In this document: positions 10,301-17,781 of the stretch, one piece after another | How positions within the stretch are numbered: position 1 is the first letter of the stretch | Layout: every line of letters starts with the position of its first letter | NCBI GenBank assembly: GCA_017522685.1 | Contig: JAFWYN010000008.1 | Location: 1-64,000 of the forward strand | Direction: 5' to 3' | Length of the DNA stretch: 64,000 nucleotides | Origin: Lachnospiraceae bacterium | Lineage (GTDB): Bacteria > Bacillota_A > Clostridia > Lachnospirales > Lachnospiraceae | The notes under the pieces: model-generated | What the model saw: the letters and a program-made list of their open reading frames with translations, nothing else | Database searches by the model: none | Told to the model about the DNA's origin: nothing | Position numbers and translations under genes: made by a program

Positions 10301-10737
10301 GCAAATTCCGTAAGCTTGTCCACGTCCTCCACACTTAAGCCGTACTGCATAAACTCGGAAATGGCACTCTTTACCTCATGGATATAGCCCTGTTTATGCA
10401 AATGACTGCCTAGTGCAGGCAATTCCTCCTTGATGGAAACTGCCACTCTCTGTAATACAAGGCTTTTACCGGTATCATCCAGTACAGGAATCTTTTCGCC
10501 GCCTACTTCCTCAAAAATTCGATGGCTCAGTCGTCCGAAGCTAAGCACATCCACATTCATGATGCCTTCGCATGGGTGCATACCTACCAATTCCTTTTGG
10601 GTTTGCATGGTAAACTGGTCCGGAACTATGATTAAAAAGTTCTGTTTCGGACTCTTCATAGAACGTTCTATGATTTCACTATATACTTTGTAGCTCTTTC
10701 CCGACCCTGAGGGACCGAAACAAAACCGTAAGCTCAT
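7321..10737 (-). CDS. addB: ATP-dependent helicase/deoxyribonuclease subunit AddB
   Basis: AddB, 1138 residues, partner of AddA. It has an N-terminal GPSGSGKSY Walker A loop, a helicase-like core with degenerate motifs, and a C-terminal nuclease with VIDYKSG. The four iron-sulphur cysteines that staple the nuclease domain are present: one in YAACAYHHF and three in ACEYCAYKKVCGF near the end. The start at 10737 has GGAGG five bases upstream. Upstream, 10741-10853 holds a terminator and a dispersed repeat that separate it from the mpg gene. AddB provides one of the two nuclease domains; in Bacillus-type AddAB it also binds Chi. Confidence 0.97.
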   Translation of the reverse strand: MSLRFCFGPSGSGKSYKVYSEIIERSMKSPKQNFLIIVPDQFTMQTQKELVGMHPCEGIMNVDVLSFGRLSHRIFEEVGGEKIPVLDDTGKSLVLQRVAVSIKEELPALGSHLHKQGYIHEVKSAISEFMQYGLSVEDVDKLTEFARKRGALYYKLKDLRLLYDSFLEYIKGHFITTEERMDVLRRKLVHSDILKGSVVVFDGFTGFTPIQNRLIQEIMTLTDEVLVTITLGEEDDPFQMDGEQKLFYLSKKTVSDLERLAKEAGVERGKDMYLSGSPSPRFANREALTYLEKHLFRAPGKFFAGKQESIFISEAPTTGEEVHQTGLQISELIRKDKLQYRDIAIICSDLESYAPFVEREFADMGIPCYLDRTRGIVLNPMIEYIKSGLELFTRDFSYESVFHYLRSGLADFSTEEVDILENYIIQTGIRGKQKWNRLFTHKIKSMGEDEEALQQINALRSRFLEQVAGLEVKGLTAARAHVENLYQFLVQSKVQEKLEIFEEQFTVQGDLVRAKEYGQIYRLVIELLDQIYGLLGEEQISLQEFLEILVAGFGEIEVGTIPQNVDRILVGDMERTRLKQVKVLFFLGVNDGNIPRSASKGGIISDVDREFLKESDLELAPTPRQQMFIQRFYLYLNLTKPSERLYLSYAKVNGAGKTLRPSYLIETIRKMYPGLSIGQPFRKPVLEQLVTPKEGVRYLAQSLREYVENVPGIVSKEELFALYQAYEGMEDYEGLTKALKEAAFYRYEANGLSQAVARALYGKNLENSVSRLETYAACAYHHFLQYGLSLKEREEFGFEAVDMGNIFHGVLDEFARRLEDSEYTWFDFPQEFGERQVAEAMEQVAAEYGAGILYSSARQAYGIKRMQRILNRTVDTLQKQLQKGEFVPMGHEISFRYTEDLESVDVTLSQEEKMRLTGRIDRVDVAEDGEQVYVKVIDYKSGTHQFQLASVYYGLQLQLVVYMNAAMELVGKKYPDKEVVPAALLYYHVEDPMVEADGSVGEEAINEMIQKQLRMSGVVNARDIIVELLDKEMTDKSLVIPVERKRDGSFSARSDIMSGEELSLVSDYVNHKVREIGREILAGHKEINPYETDKKEACEYCAYKKVCGFDSSLPGYEKRLLEETDQTVIYEKMKEVLE

Positions 10738-10771
10738 GTGTTCCTCCTTATTCCTCTACTAATCTATGAAA

Positions 10772-10795
10772 AAGCGGATACCGGCGTATCCGCTT
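10772..10795 (-). terminator. Rho-independent terminator downstream of mpg
   Basis: A perfect 10-bp stem, AAGCGGATAC with GTATCCGCTT, closes a four-base CGGC loop and is followed on the minus strand by TTTTT. It ends the mpg transcript before addB and forms the distal part of the repeat element described at 10798. Confidence 0.8.
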
Positions 10796-10797
10796 GG

Positions 10798-10858
10798 AAG
10801 AATTGCTTCGCAATTCTTCTTAATCTCCACCACCGTACTCGCACAATTTCCTATCACA
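10798..10858 (-). repeat. Dispersed ~57-nt 3'-end element, copy 1
   Basis: Nearly identical (about four differences) to 26922-26984. It contains the palindrome AGAATTGCTTCGCAATTCT and a conserved tail. On the minus strand each copy follows directly after a gene end and leads into a terminator-type hairpin with a GCCG-like loop and T-run, although the hairpin stems are unrelated in sequence. One frame reads RKLCEYGGGD-stop, with AAA/AAG synonymous between copies. The right end touches the mpg stop codon. Confidence 0.75.
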
Positions 10859-11552
10859 AAAAAAACCGCCACAAATAATCTGCGGCTTCCTCCGCATAAT
10901 CAATACCAATGCGTTTCCCTGCCTGTATTTCCTCGGGTAACACGTTTATACCTTCTGTCACATAGAAAGCGTTACTTTCTACCATATCCACATCATTTTG
11001 CTGCTTATTCACTCCCATAGCTATGCAAAGCTTCCCGGGACCATCTGCCAAATGCTTCAAAAGGCTCTTTTTCTTACGCTCCACTTCGGAAGGCGTAACT
11101 TCCTCGCCCTTAGCTTCCTTCCTCTTTCTGATACTTGCCAAAGACGCCTCCAAACGCATATCCAGCATCCGCTCCTGAGACGCTATATCTGCCGGCACTA
11201 CACTTCGAATCAGTACCGCCTGGGGATTATCCTCCACATCCGTGGCGATATTCATGCAATGATACATGCCGTAGGTAAAGTACACATATGACGTACCTCC
11301 TATATGAAACATAGGCTCGGTACGCTCCGTTCGTCGACCACCATAGGTATGAGAACCCTTATCCTCCACACCCATATAGCTTTCCACTTCCGTGATGATG
11401 CCTCGAATGGTTCCTATGGGTGTCTCGTGGACCAGTACCTTTCCCAACAGCTCCTTGGCCACAGTCAGTCCGTCTCTGGTAAAAAAGCTACGAGATAGCC
11501 TTTCCCCTTGCGGCAACTCTCCATTCAGTTTACATAATTCATCCTTCCACAT
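10854..11552 (-). CDS. 3-methyladenine DNA glycosylase (AAG/MPG family)
   Basis: A 232-residue AAG-family glycosylase that removes alkylated purines, starting base-excision repair. Recognisable family stretches are FFTRDGLTVAKELLGKVLVH, GIITEVESYMGVEDKGSHTYGG, and YVYFTYGMYHCMNIATD with the active-site and base-flipping residues. The C-terminal part has DGPGKLCIAMGV. The start has AAGGG seven bases upstream. It lies 13 bp downstream of exonuclease III, so glycosylase and AP endonuclease are probably co-expressed. The final codons and stop abut a dispersed repeat and terminator. A region rich in lysine and glutamate around residues 140-165 is an insertion compared with compact family members. 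Confidence 0.95.
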   Translation of the reverse strand: MWKDELCKLNGELPQGERLSRSFFTRDGLTVAKELLGKVLVHETPIGTIRGIITEVESYMGVEDKGSHTYGGRRTERTEPMFHIGGTSYVYFTYGMYHCMNIATDVEDNPQAVLIRSVVPADIASQERMLDMRLEASLASIRKRKEAKGEEVTPSEVERKKKSLLKHLADGPGKLCIAMGVNKQQNDVDMVESNAFYVTEGINVLPEEIQAGKRIGIDYAEEAADYLWRFFL

Positions 11553-11565
11553 GAAGATACCCTTT

Positions 11566-12318
11566 CTACTTCAAGGTCAGCTCTACCGGACAATGGTCGG
11601 AACCCATAACGGCAGTATGAATCTTTGCATCTGCCAGTGCATCATTCAGTCTTTCGGATGTCACAAAATAATCGATTCTCCATCCTGCATTCTTGGCTCT
11701 GGCCTGGAACATATAGGACCACCAGGAATAAATATCCTTCATCTCCGGATAAAAATATCGGAAGGTATCCACAAAACCGCTCTCCAATACCTTACTGAAG
11801 CAGCCTCTCTCTTCGTCCGTAAAGCCGGCATTCTTATGATTGGTTTTGGGATTCTTTAAATCGATTTCCTTATGTGCCACATTCAAATCTCCGCAGAAAA
11901 TCACCGGCTTCTTGGCATCCAGACTCTTAATATAATTCAAAAAAGCCTCTTCCCAAGTCATTCGATAATCCAATCTGGCCAGTTCTCTCTGGGAATTGGG
12001 AGTATAAACCGTCACCACATAGTACTCCTCAAACTCAGCCGTAATCACACGTCCCTCATGGTCATGCTCCTCCACGCCGATGCCATAAGTTACATTCAAC
12101 GGCTCCTTCTTGGTAAACATGGCAGTACCCGAATATCCCTTCTTTTCCGCATAGTTCCAGTACTGATAATACCCCGGCAAATCCATCTCTATCTGACCTG
12201 CCTGAAGCTTGGTCTCCTGCAAGCAGAATACATCTGCATCCATCTCCTTAAAAAAATCCATAAATCCTTTATCCATACAGGCACGCAGGCCGTTTACATT
12301 CCAAGAAATCAGTTTCAT
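11566..12318 (-). CDS. Exodeoxyribonuclease III / AP endonuclease
   Basis: A 250-residue ExoIII-family enzyme that cuts at abasic sites and has 3'-5' exonuclease activity. All family motifs are present: [45 protein letters not shown] and GSDHCPVEL, which carry the metal-binding Glu, catalytic Asp/Asn and the final Asp-His pair. The start has AGGAGG upstream. It is sandwiched between a SUFU-domain gene (18 bp upstream) and mpg (13 bp downstream), forming a compact base-excision repair pair next to addAB. Gene name could be xthA or exoA; both names are used for this family. Confidence 0.96.
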   Translation of the reverse strand: MKLISWNVNGLRACMDKGFMDFFKEMDADVFCLQETKLQAGQIEMDLPGYYQYWNYAEKKGYSGTAMFTKKEPLNVTYGIGVEEHDHEGRVITAEFEEYYVVTVYTPNSQRELARLDYRMTWEEAFLNYIKSLDAKKPVIFCGDLNVAHKEIDLKNPKTNHKNAGFTDEERGCFSKVLESGFVDTFRYFYPEMKDIYSWWSYMFQARAKNAGWRIDYFVTSERLNDALADAKIHTAVMGSDHCPVELTLK

Positions 12319-12336
12319 ATCTCTATATTCCTCCTA

Positions 12337-13446
12337 TCACCCTATAAACTTAGGCTTTCCATCAAAAACATGTATATTCTTCAAATCGTCTGCACGCTCG
12401 ATAAGCGCCTGACTTCCCTCATTCATGGCAAACTCATATTCCTGTGAGGTTAGCGGAATCAACCATAACAAACTTATATCCTCTGTAAATTCCTTATAAT
12501 CCGGTTGTTCCAGTCCGGGAACTAATCTTGGATTCACAAATAAAATAGCTTCATATCCTTTAATATTTTTAAATGGTATTGTATGTCCGTGTGCAAAGAA
12601 AGTAGCTTCCTTCCAAGGATAAGCAGCCAGCCATGACATTGTGGAATAAAACATATTACTAAGTGCTCTGTGCTGCTCTATTGTTGCAAATCCGAACTCT
12701 ATTCTATGATTCTTTGTAAGTTCTTCTTCCTGAAAATATTGCTCTGTCTTAGGCATGGGAATCAGACTTACTCCCGCAGTAATACCATACACTACTTCAT
12801 CACGAGTACCGGTAAGTAATGCTTTCGGTGGGAATTTCCCACCATCAATAGCAAAATATTTCTCGTGCTTACCAAAAAATTGTTCTAATGCCTCTATATG
12901 CAACGCTTGAACTTTCGTCCAATAATCCGTATCAAATGCTGCCCAAAATTCTCTGTTTTCTTTTGTCCGTTTCATTAATACGGGTTCCGCATTTGTTAAT
13001 TCCCATGCATAATTCCCCATCCCCTTGGCATACTTAGAATATCCATAAAACCGATTCTCCTCGCCCGCCCAGCCGGGTATTACACCAATCAATTGTCCGT
13101 CTGAAAGCAATGAAACTGCATCTCCTTCTGCAAACCATACCAGTTCCAACTTATCCGCATCCAGTTCCATTCCATTTAAATCATGGGCTACAAACTCTTC
13201 CGGCATCATGGGTGCCTGTCCCTTTTCCATTGCCTTTTTATCCAAAGCCTTCGGTGCCTTAGCTCTATTACAAATCCAGCATAACTTTATATAGCGTTTT
13301 TCACTGGTAGGATTTCCCCATAAATACAAATAGTAACAGGTATCTGTCTTTTCCACAAAAGCCTGTATATCACATACCGGCGAATTACTCTCAATAATAA
13401 TTTCCGGTTCACTTGTCTTTCTGCTGAACTTATCTAAAATTCCCAC
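12337..13446 (-). CDS. Suppressor-of-fused (SUFU) domain protein
   Basis: A 369-residue protein. Residues about 190-365 match the bacterial SUFU domain: an FFAHGHTIPF strand, an AILFVNPRLVPG segment, and LLWLIPLTSQEYEFAMNEGS, the best-conserved stretch of the family. The N-terminal half is a separate, unrecognised domain with a WICNRAKAPKAL segment and cysteines C54 and C57. Bacterial SUFU proteins have no settled function; several act as immunity proteins in polymorphic toxin loci, but no toxin is visible here. Start is GTG at 13446 with GAGGAGGG upstream. It heads the run SUFU - exonuclease III - mpg. Confidence 0.75.
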   Translation of the reverse strand: MGILDKFSRKTSEPEIIIESNSPVCDIQAFVEKTDTCYYLYLWGNPTSEKRYIKLCWICNRAKAPKALDKKAMEKGQAPMMPEEFVAHDLNGMELDADKLELVWFAEGDAVSLLSDGQLIGVIPGWAGEENRFYGYSKYAKGMGNYAWELTNAEPVLMKRTKENREFWAAFDTDYWTKVQALHIEALEQFFGKHEKYFAIDGGKFPPKALLTGTRDEVVYGITAGVSLIPMPKTEQYFQEEELTKNHRIEFGFATIEQHRALSNMFYSTMSWLAAYPWKEATFFAHGHTIPFKNIKGYEAILFVNPRLVPGLEQPDYKEFTEDISLLWLIPLTSQEYEFAMNEGSQALIERADDLKNIHVFDGKPKFIG

Positions 13447-13542
13447 GGTGTTACCCTCCTCAAGTACATATTATCCTTACCTCTCAGTGTATCAGATTTA
13501 CGCCTTCTTAGCCACAAAAAAGTATCAAAAATATTAAACTTA

Positions 13543-13551
13543 TGGTATAAT
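13543..13551 (+). promoter_or_regulatory. Extended -10 promoter for the HAD phosphatase
   Basis: TGGTATAAT, a perfect TATAAT with an upstream TG, lies 40 bp before the start codon. No good -35 hexamer is seen, which is normal for extended -10 promoters. Confidence 0.65.
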
Positions 13552-13590
13552 CTTATCAATTGCAAACTCATCACTTCAGGGAGATTATTT

Positions 13591-14394
13591 ATGAACCATT
13601 TATCACAGAAAAAACTATTTTTATTTGACATAGACGGCACCATCGCAGTAGGTAATGATTTGCTGGATGGCACCTTAGAACTTTTGAATTACATTAAGGA
13701 AGTTGGCGGTAAGGCTTATTACATTACCAATAACTCTACCAAAAGTAACAGCGACTATGTGGAGAAATTCCGCCATGCATTCGGCCTGGAAACCACAGAG
13801 GATTTGTTTATCACCTCCGGCTATATGATGCTTCAGTTTTTACTAAAAAACTACAAACAGGAGAAAATCTTCGTACTGGGCACTGCTTCTTTTATTGCAG
13901 AACTGCGCAAAAACGGTCTCCACATCGTAGAAACCTGCCAAGAGAATATTGCCTGCGTGGTGGCGGCTTATGACAGCGAATTAAACTACGGCAAGCTCAT
14001 CGAGGCATGTAAGGTGCTTTCCACTACCGATGTGCCTTTTTATGCCACCAATCCGGACCTCTGCTGCCCTATTGACTTCGGCTTTATCCCGGACTGCGGT
14101 GCCATATGTGAGATGATTACTCACTCCACCGGAAAGGAACCCATTTATCTGGGCAAACCCAGTGCGGAAGTGGTTCGTGTTTGCCAGGAGGCAAGCGGTT
14201 TTACAGCTGAAGAAACACTGGTGGTTGGCGACCGCCTTTATACCGATATTGCCTGTGGCATCAATGCCGGCGTGGATACCTGCGTAGTTTATACCGGAGA
14301 AGCAAAGGCTGATGACATGGCAGATACCCCTTATCCTGCCACCTATCGCTATGAGAATGTAAGAGAACTTCTGGAAGCCATTAAACAATCATAA
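13591..14394 (+). CDS. HAD-IIA family phosphatase (NagD/AraL-like)
   Basis: A 267-residue HAD hydrolase. Motif I is LFLFDIDGTI, motif II lies in YYITNNSTKS, and motif III/IV is VVGDRLYTDIACGINAG, all in the spacing of the class IIA (NagD-type) enzymes with a large C2 cap. These dephosphorylate sugar phosphates and nucleotides; the physiological substrate is not predictable. The start has AGGGAGA six bases upstream. It stands alone on the plus strand with its own promoter and terminator, between the SUFU and polysaccharide operons that are read the other way. Confidence 0.9.
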   Translation: MNHLSQKKLFLFDIDGTIAVGNDLLDGTLELLNYIKEVGGKAYYITNNSTKSNSDYVEKFRHAFGLETTEDLFITSGYMMLQFLLKNYKQEKIFVLGTASFIAELRKNGLHIVETCQENIACVVAAYDSELNYGKLIEACKVLSTTDVPFYATNPDLCCPIDFGFIPDCGAICEMITHSTGKEPIYLGKPSAEVVRVCQEASGFTAEETLVVGDRLYTDIACGINAGVDTCVVYTGEAKADDMADTPYPATYRYENVRELLEAIKQS

Positions 14395-14410
14395 ATTAAC
14401 CCTAATGCAA

Positions 14411-14442
14411 AAAGCTGCAACCTATATTCAGGTCGCAGCTTT
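14411..14442 (+). terminator. Terminator of the HAD phosphatase gene
   Basis: Stem AAAGCTGC-A-ACCT with AGGT-C-GCAGCTTT (one mismatch), loop ATATTC, followed by TCTCATTTTT. It lies 16 bp after the stop codon. Confidence 0.8.
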
Positions 14443-14505
14443 CTCATTTTTAATCAATTTTTCTTTGTAGCTATCAACGCAAACTTACCGGCTTGGTTTC
14501 ACATT

Positions 14506-15882
14506 CTACGCTCCCTCTGACCTGCGAAGCACTCCGATGATCCCCATTGCCCATAATGCCGTAATCATGGGCACTTTCAAATAATCCTGCATATTACCGC
14601 TTACCAGCACATACCAAACATCCACAACAAGAATCATACTACCGGCATATACCAATGTACCATAAAATCTGACCTTTTTTCCTTTGGGTTGCCACTGCTT
14701 TGGCCGAATCCGACAAATACATAAGAAACCTGCTGCCGCCAACAGATAAATCCATGCACTCAGTGCACACTCCACATAATATTTGGTGACCTGCGGGGCA
14801 TAATCCTTCATTCTGCTGTAATTCCAGCCGGTGTAAGAATCCCCCACCCCTTGCAACTGTATCTTCACAGATACAGGGGGACAAAGGTATGCTGCAGCCT
14901 CCTGCCCCATCCCCGTTATCACTTCTCTGGTATTTACCTTTATGGTTTGCTTTATCATCTCTCTGTAAACTCTGCGGGCTTCTTTCACACCCAGCCTCTG
15001 TTCCATCACAGGTCCGAATTCTTCACTCACACGTTCCGGTGACCTGGAAAGCAGCAGCAACTCTTCCGTAGTCCAATTGTCACGAACCTCCTGTGGCCAG
15101 AAAAAAGAAAACTTCAAAAAATTGGGCCAAACCACACTGCGCAGTAATATACTTTCCGGAGATTTTTGCATTTTCCCGTTGCTTCCGGTCGTTTGTAAAA
15201 ACGCATTACTGCCACAAATACACAATATAGCCACTAATGCTCCCAACAGCACCTTGACACACAAACGCTTATGTGTAATCACATACCAAATCATACCGCC
15301 GGCTACGCAGAATCCGCACAGCCATCCGTAATCCGGGCAACTCATTGCACTAAGAATCCACAGTACTGCTATCTGTATGGCGTCTGCCTTCTTTTTCCCG
15401 GGCTCCGAAACGCAAAGGGATATCATCTTAGCCATTAACGCCACCAATAATGAAGAAGCAAGGGAATAAGGCAATACTGCCATGTGAACCTGAAGTACCA
15501 TAGGAATGGTCATGATGAATCCCACATAAAAAGGCATCCTTTTCCTTGCCTGTAAGCGCTGTCCCTGCTCTCTGAATACCACCTTATGTAAGAAATATTC
15601 ATAACAAAGATAGGCTATCAACAATTGTACCGGATACAAAAACAAGCCCACCGACACACCTAACAGATTTGCCACCATGGTGCATCCCCGAAGCATTAAC
15701 AAATAAAGGTACCCTGTATATTCATCTGCCATAAGGGTCTTGCTCATAGAAAGCAACTCCCGGCTTTCCTCAAAAGCCGGCACCTTGGTCAGATTACAGA
15801 CTCCCCAAAGCACACCAAGAGCAATCTGAATCCCCATCCATATATAAATTGTAAATCCGATTATTTTCTCCAGCTTCTTCAT
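14506..15882 (-). CDS. Polytopic membrane protein of the polysaccharide operon
   Basis: A 458-residue protein with about nine hydrophobic segments and a large extracytoplasmic loop (about residues 235-375) rich in charged residues. This layout resembles GT39/GT-C lipid-linked glycosyltransferases and O-antigen ligases, but no diagnostic motif is clear to me. An aromatic-rich RSVVWPNFLKFSFFWPQEV segment lies just after the sixth segment. It is the last gene of the minus-strand cluster, 18 bp downstream of the SGNH hydrolase. Start has AAGG at seven bases. A role in transferring or ligating the polymer is inferred only from position. Confidence 0.7.
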   Translation of the reverse strand: MKKLEKIIGFTIYIWMGIQIALGVLWGVCNLTKVPAFEESRELLSMSKTLMADEYTGYLYLLMLRGCTMVANLLGVSVGLFLYPVQLLIAYLCYEYFLHKVVFREQGQRLQARKRMPFYVGFIMTIPMVLQVHMAVLPYSLASSLLVALMAKMISLCVSEPGKKKADAIQIAVLWILSAMSCPDYGWLCGFCVAGGMIWYVITHKRLCVKVLLGALVAILCICGSNAFLQTTGSNGKMQKSPESILLRSVVWPNFLKFSFFWPQEVRDNWTTEELLLLSRSPERVSEEFGPVMEQRLGVKEARRVYREMIKQTIKVNTREVITGMGQEAAAYLCPPVSVKIQLQGVGDSYTGWNYSRMKDYAPQVTKYYVECALSAWIYLLAAAGFLCICRIRPKQWQPKGKKVRFYGTLVYAGSMILVVDVWYVLVSGNMQDYLKVPMITALWAMGIIGVLRRSEGA

Positions 15883-15900
15883 GCGCCAACCTTCTATACC

Positions 15901-16779
15901 TTACTTCTTCTCCGACAGGTATTCTGCCAGAAAATCACTTAACAATTCATGCCCCTTTGCATTGAGGTGTAAACAATCCGCTAAATATTCGGAGGCATTA
16001 TCCTCCCAAATGCCGGATTCATGATAAGCATCCAGCCATTCCACTCCAAACTCTTTGGCGATCTCTTTTTCCAACTCCACATATTCCTGCAAAAAGCCGC
16101 CATTACCATAACGGTTTTCATAACACTTCTTATCGTGATTCTCTCCCAAAGAGCAGTACATGGGGGAAACAATTAAAATCCTCATATCCGGATAAGCTTC
16201 TATTAAAAGTTTTAAGCTTCTGCGTAAAGCCCCTCCAAAGGTTGTTATGTCATACTTATCCTCCGGATTATCCAGTGGTACTCCACCATTGTAATCATTA
16301 CTTCCATGCTCTATCACAAGCACCTTTACCTGCGAAAAATCCACTTGATATAAATAATCCATGGTTTCTTGAAAATAATCCAGCCATTGATTGTTCACTT
16401 CATTATAGCTTTGAGCATAAGCCATGGTAGCCTTTAGGCTTTTCCAGTCATCATAGGCAATGGCCTCTGCCAGCTTCACCATACTCCATTCCGTACTGGC
16501 TATAGAGCCCCACAGCTGCCGGGCGCTCATAGACATGGACGTACCGCCCAGACCACCATTCAAAACAGTAACTCCCAACTTCTCACCTACAAGTTCCGGG
16601 AATGTAGCACCATCCGGCAACGGATTGCCCACAATACTGTCACCCAGAACAACAATATCATAAACAAGCGGCTTCTCCTTCTTCCAAAATGTCACAAGTA
16701 AAAGACTTGCTACAATCAAAACAGCAATGGCACACATCACCATATGCTTTTTGGGGGGTATTTTCATCTTGATACGCAT
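15901..16779 (-). CDS. Membrane-anchored SGNH/GDSL hydrolase
   Basis: A 292-residue protein with one N-terminal membrane segment (about residues 11-30) and an extracytoplasmic SGNH fold. Block I is VVLGDSIVG with the catalytic serine, block II has LNGGLGGTSM, block III is EHGSNDYNGG and block V is DCLHLNAKGHELL with the Asp-x-x-His pair. In polysaccharide loci such proteins add or remove acyl groups on the exported polymer. Start has AAAGGAG upstream. It sits between the GT2 glycosyltransferase (15 bp) and the polytopic protein (18 bp), so co-transcription is very likely. Confidence 0.88.
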   Translation of the reverse strand: MRIKMKIPPKKHMVMCAIAVLIVASLLLVTFWKKEKPLVYDIVVLGDSIVGNPLPDGATFPELVGEKLGVTVLNGGLGGTSMSMSARQLWGSIASTEWSMVKLAEAIAYDDWKSLKATMAYAQSYNEVNNQWLDYFQETMDYLYQVDFSQVKVLVIEHGSNDYNGGVPLDNPEDKYDITTFGGALRRSLKLLIEAYPDMRILIVSPMYCSLGENHDKKCYENRYGNGGFLQEYVELEKEIAKEFGVEWLDAYHESGIWEDNASEYLADCLHLNAKGHELLSDFLAEYLSEKK

Positions 16780-16794
16780 ACCATTGCTCCTTTC

Positions 16795-17781
16795 CTACAA
16801 TCTTTTCAGCTTTTTATGCACCACTCGTATGGTCTTGGGTGCGATGGCAAACAAGGTAAGATAAATCTTATTCTTCTTCGTCAAATAGGGACTCTTCCAA
16901 GCTTTCAAACAATTCTTTTTTACATGCTTACAAATATCTGCATAGCTTTCTGTCTCCCCATTCATCTTGGATACGGGGATATGCAAAAGGTACTCCAGGC
17001 GCTGATGCATGCCGAATCGGAATGCAATCTCCTTTAATCCCGGATACTCCTTCGCTACCATCTGCTCTGCCATATCTGCATTCCTTACATTGTCCGTAAA
17101 CACTCTGGAAAAAGCATCCGGATCCTTTTTACGGGTATTGCTGCCCAAACGATAAAACACATGGTAGGTTTGCTGCGGCAGGGATACAATCCCTTTGATA
17201 TGAGACAGAAGCTTCACCAAAAGATGAAAATCCTCATTCAGCTCACCTTCCGGAAATCGGGCCATATCAAAAAGCTCTTTCTTCACCAACTTGGTACAAA
17301 AGGAACAATCTCCCTTATGCAAAAGCATCTCTTTCAAAAATGCCTCTGAGGGTATCCATACAACTTCCTCGGGCGGCTCACAAATATTGGGTAGCTTATT
17401 GCCCTTCTCATCTATCTCATCCCTTCCGATTTGGGCGATTTCACATTCATACTGTTCCGCAGCCTTCCACAGCAATTCATACATATTGTCTGAAACATAA
17501 TCATCACTATCCACAAATCCCACATAGGCACCCTTTGCCTCTGCGATACCCAAATTGCGGGCCGAGGAGGAACCACCATTTTGCTTGTGCAACACCCGGA
17601 TCCGTTCATCCTTTTTCGCCAGTTCATCACATAGTGCACCACTTCCGTCCGTGGAACCGTCGTCCACCAACAAAATCTCCAGATTCTGATAGGTTTGTGC
17701 ACATATGCTGATCACACAACGTTCTAAATAGTCCTCAATATTATAAACCGGAACCACAACACTGATTAAGGTTGTTTCCAT
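16795..17781 (-). CDS. Family 2 glycosyltransferase
   Basis: A 328-residue GT-A enzyme. The start ISVVVPVYNIEDYLERCV, the nucleotide-binding LLVDDGSTDGSG, the GGSSSARNLGI loop and FVDSDDYV (metal-binding DxD) are the standard GT2 landmarks. The C-terminal part lacks membrane segments but has a basic tail, so it probably associates peripherally with the membrane. Sugar specificity cannot be read. The ATG follows the stop codon of the upstream glycosyltransferase with no intervening base, with GGAGA eight bases upstream, so the two are translationally coupled. Confidence 0.93.
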   Translation of the reverse strand: METTLISVVVPVYNIEDYLERCVISICAQTYQNLEILLVDDGSTDGSGALCDELAKKDERIRVLHKQNGGSSSARNLGIAEAKGAYVGFVDSDDYVSDNMYELLWKAAEQYECEIAQIGRDEIDEKGNKLPNICEPPEEVVWIPSEAFLKEMLLHKGDCSFCTKLVKKELFDMARFPEGELNEDFHLLVKLLSHIKGIVSLPQQTYHVFYRLGSNTRKKDPDAFSRVFTDNVRNADMAEQMVAKEYPGLKEIAFRFGMHQRLEYLLHIPVSKMNGETESYADICKHVKKNCLKAWKSPYLTKKNKIYLTLFAIAPKTIRVVHKKLKRL

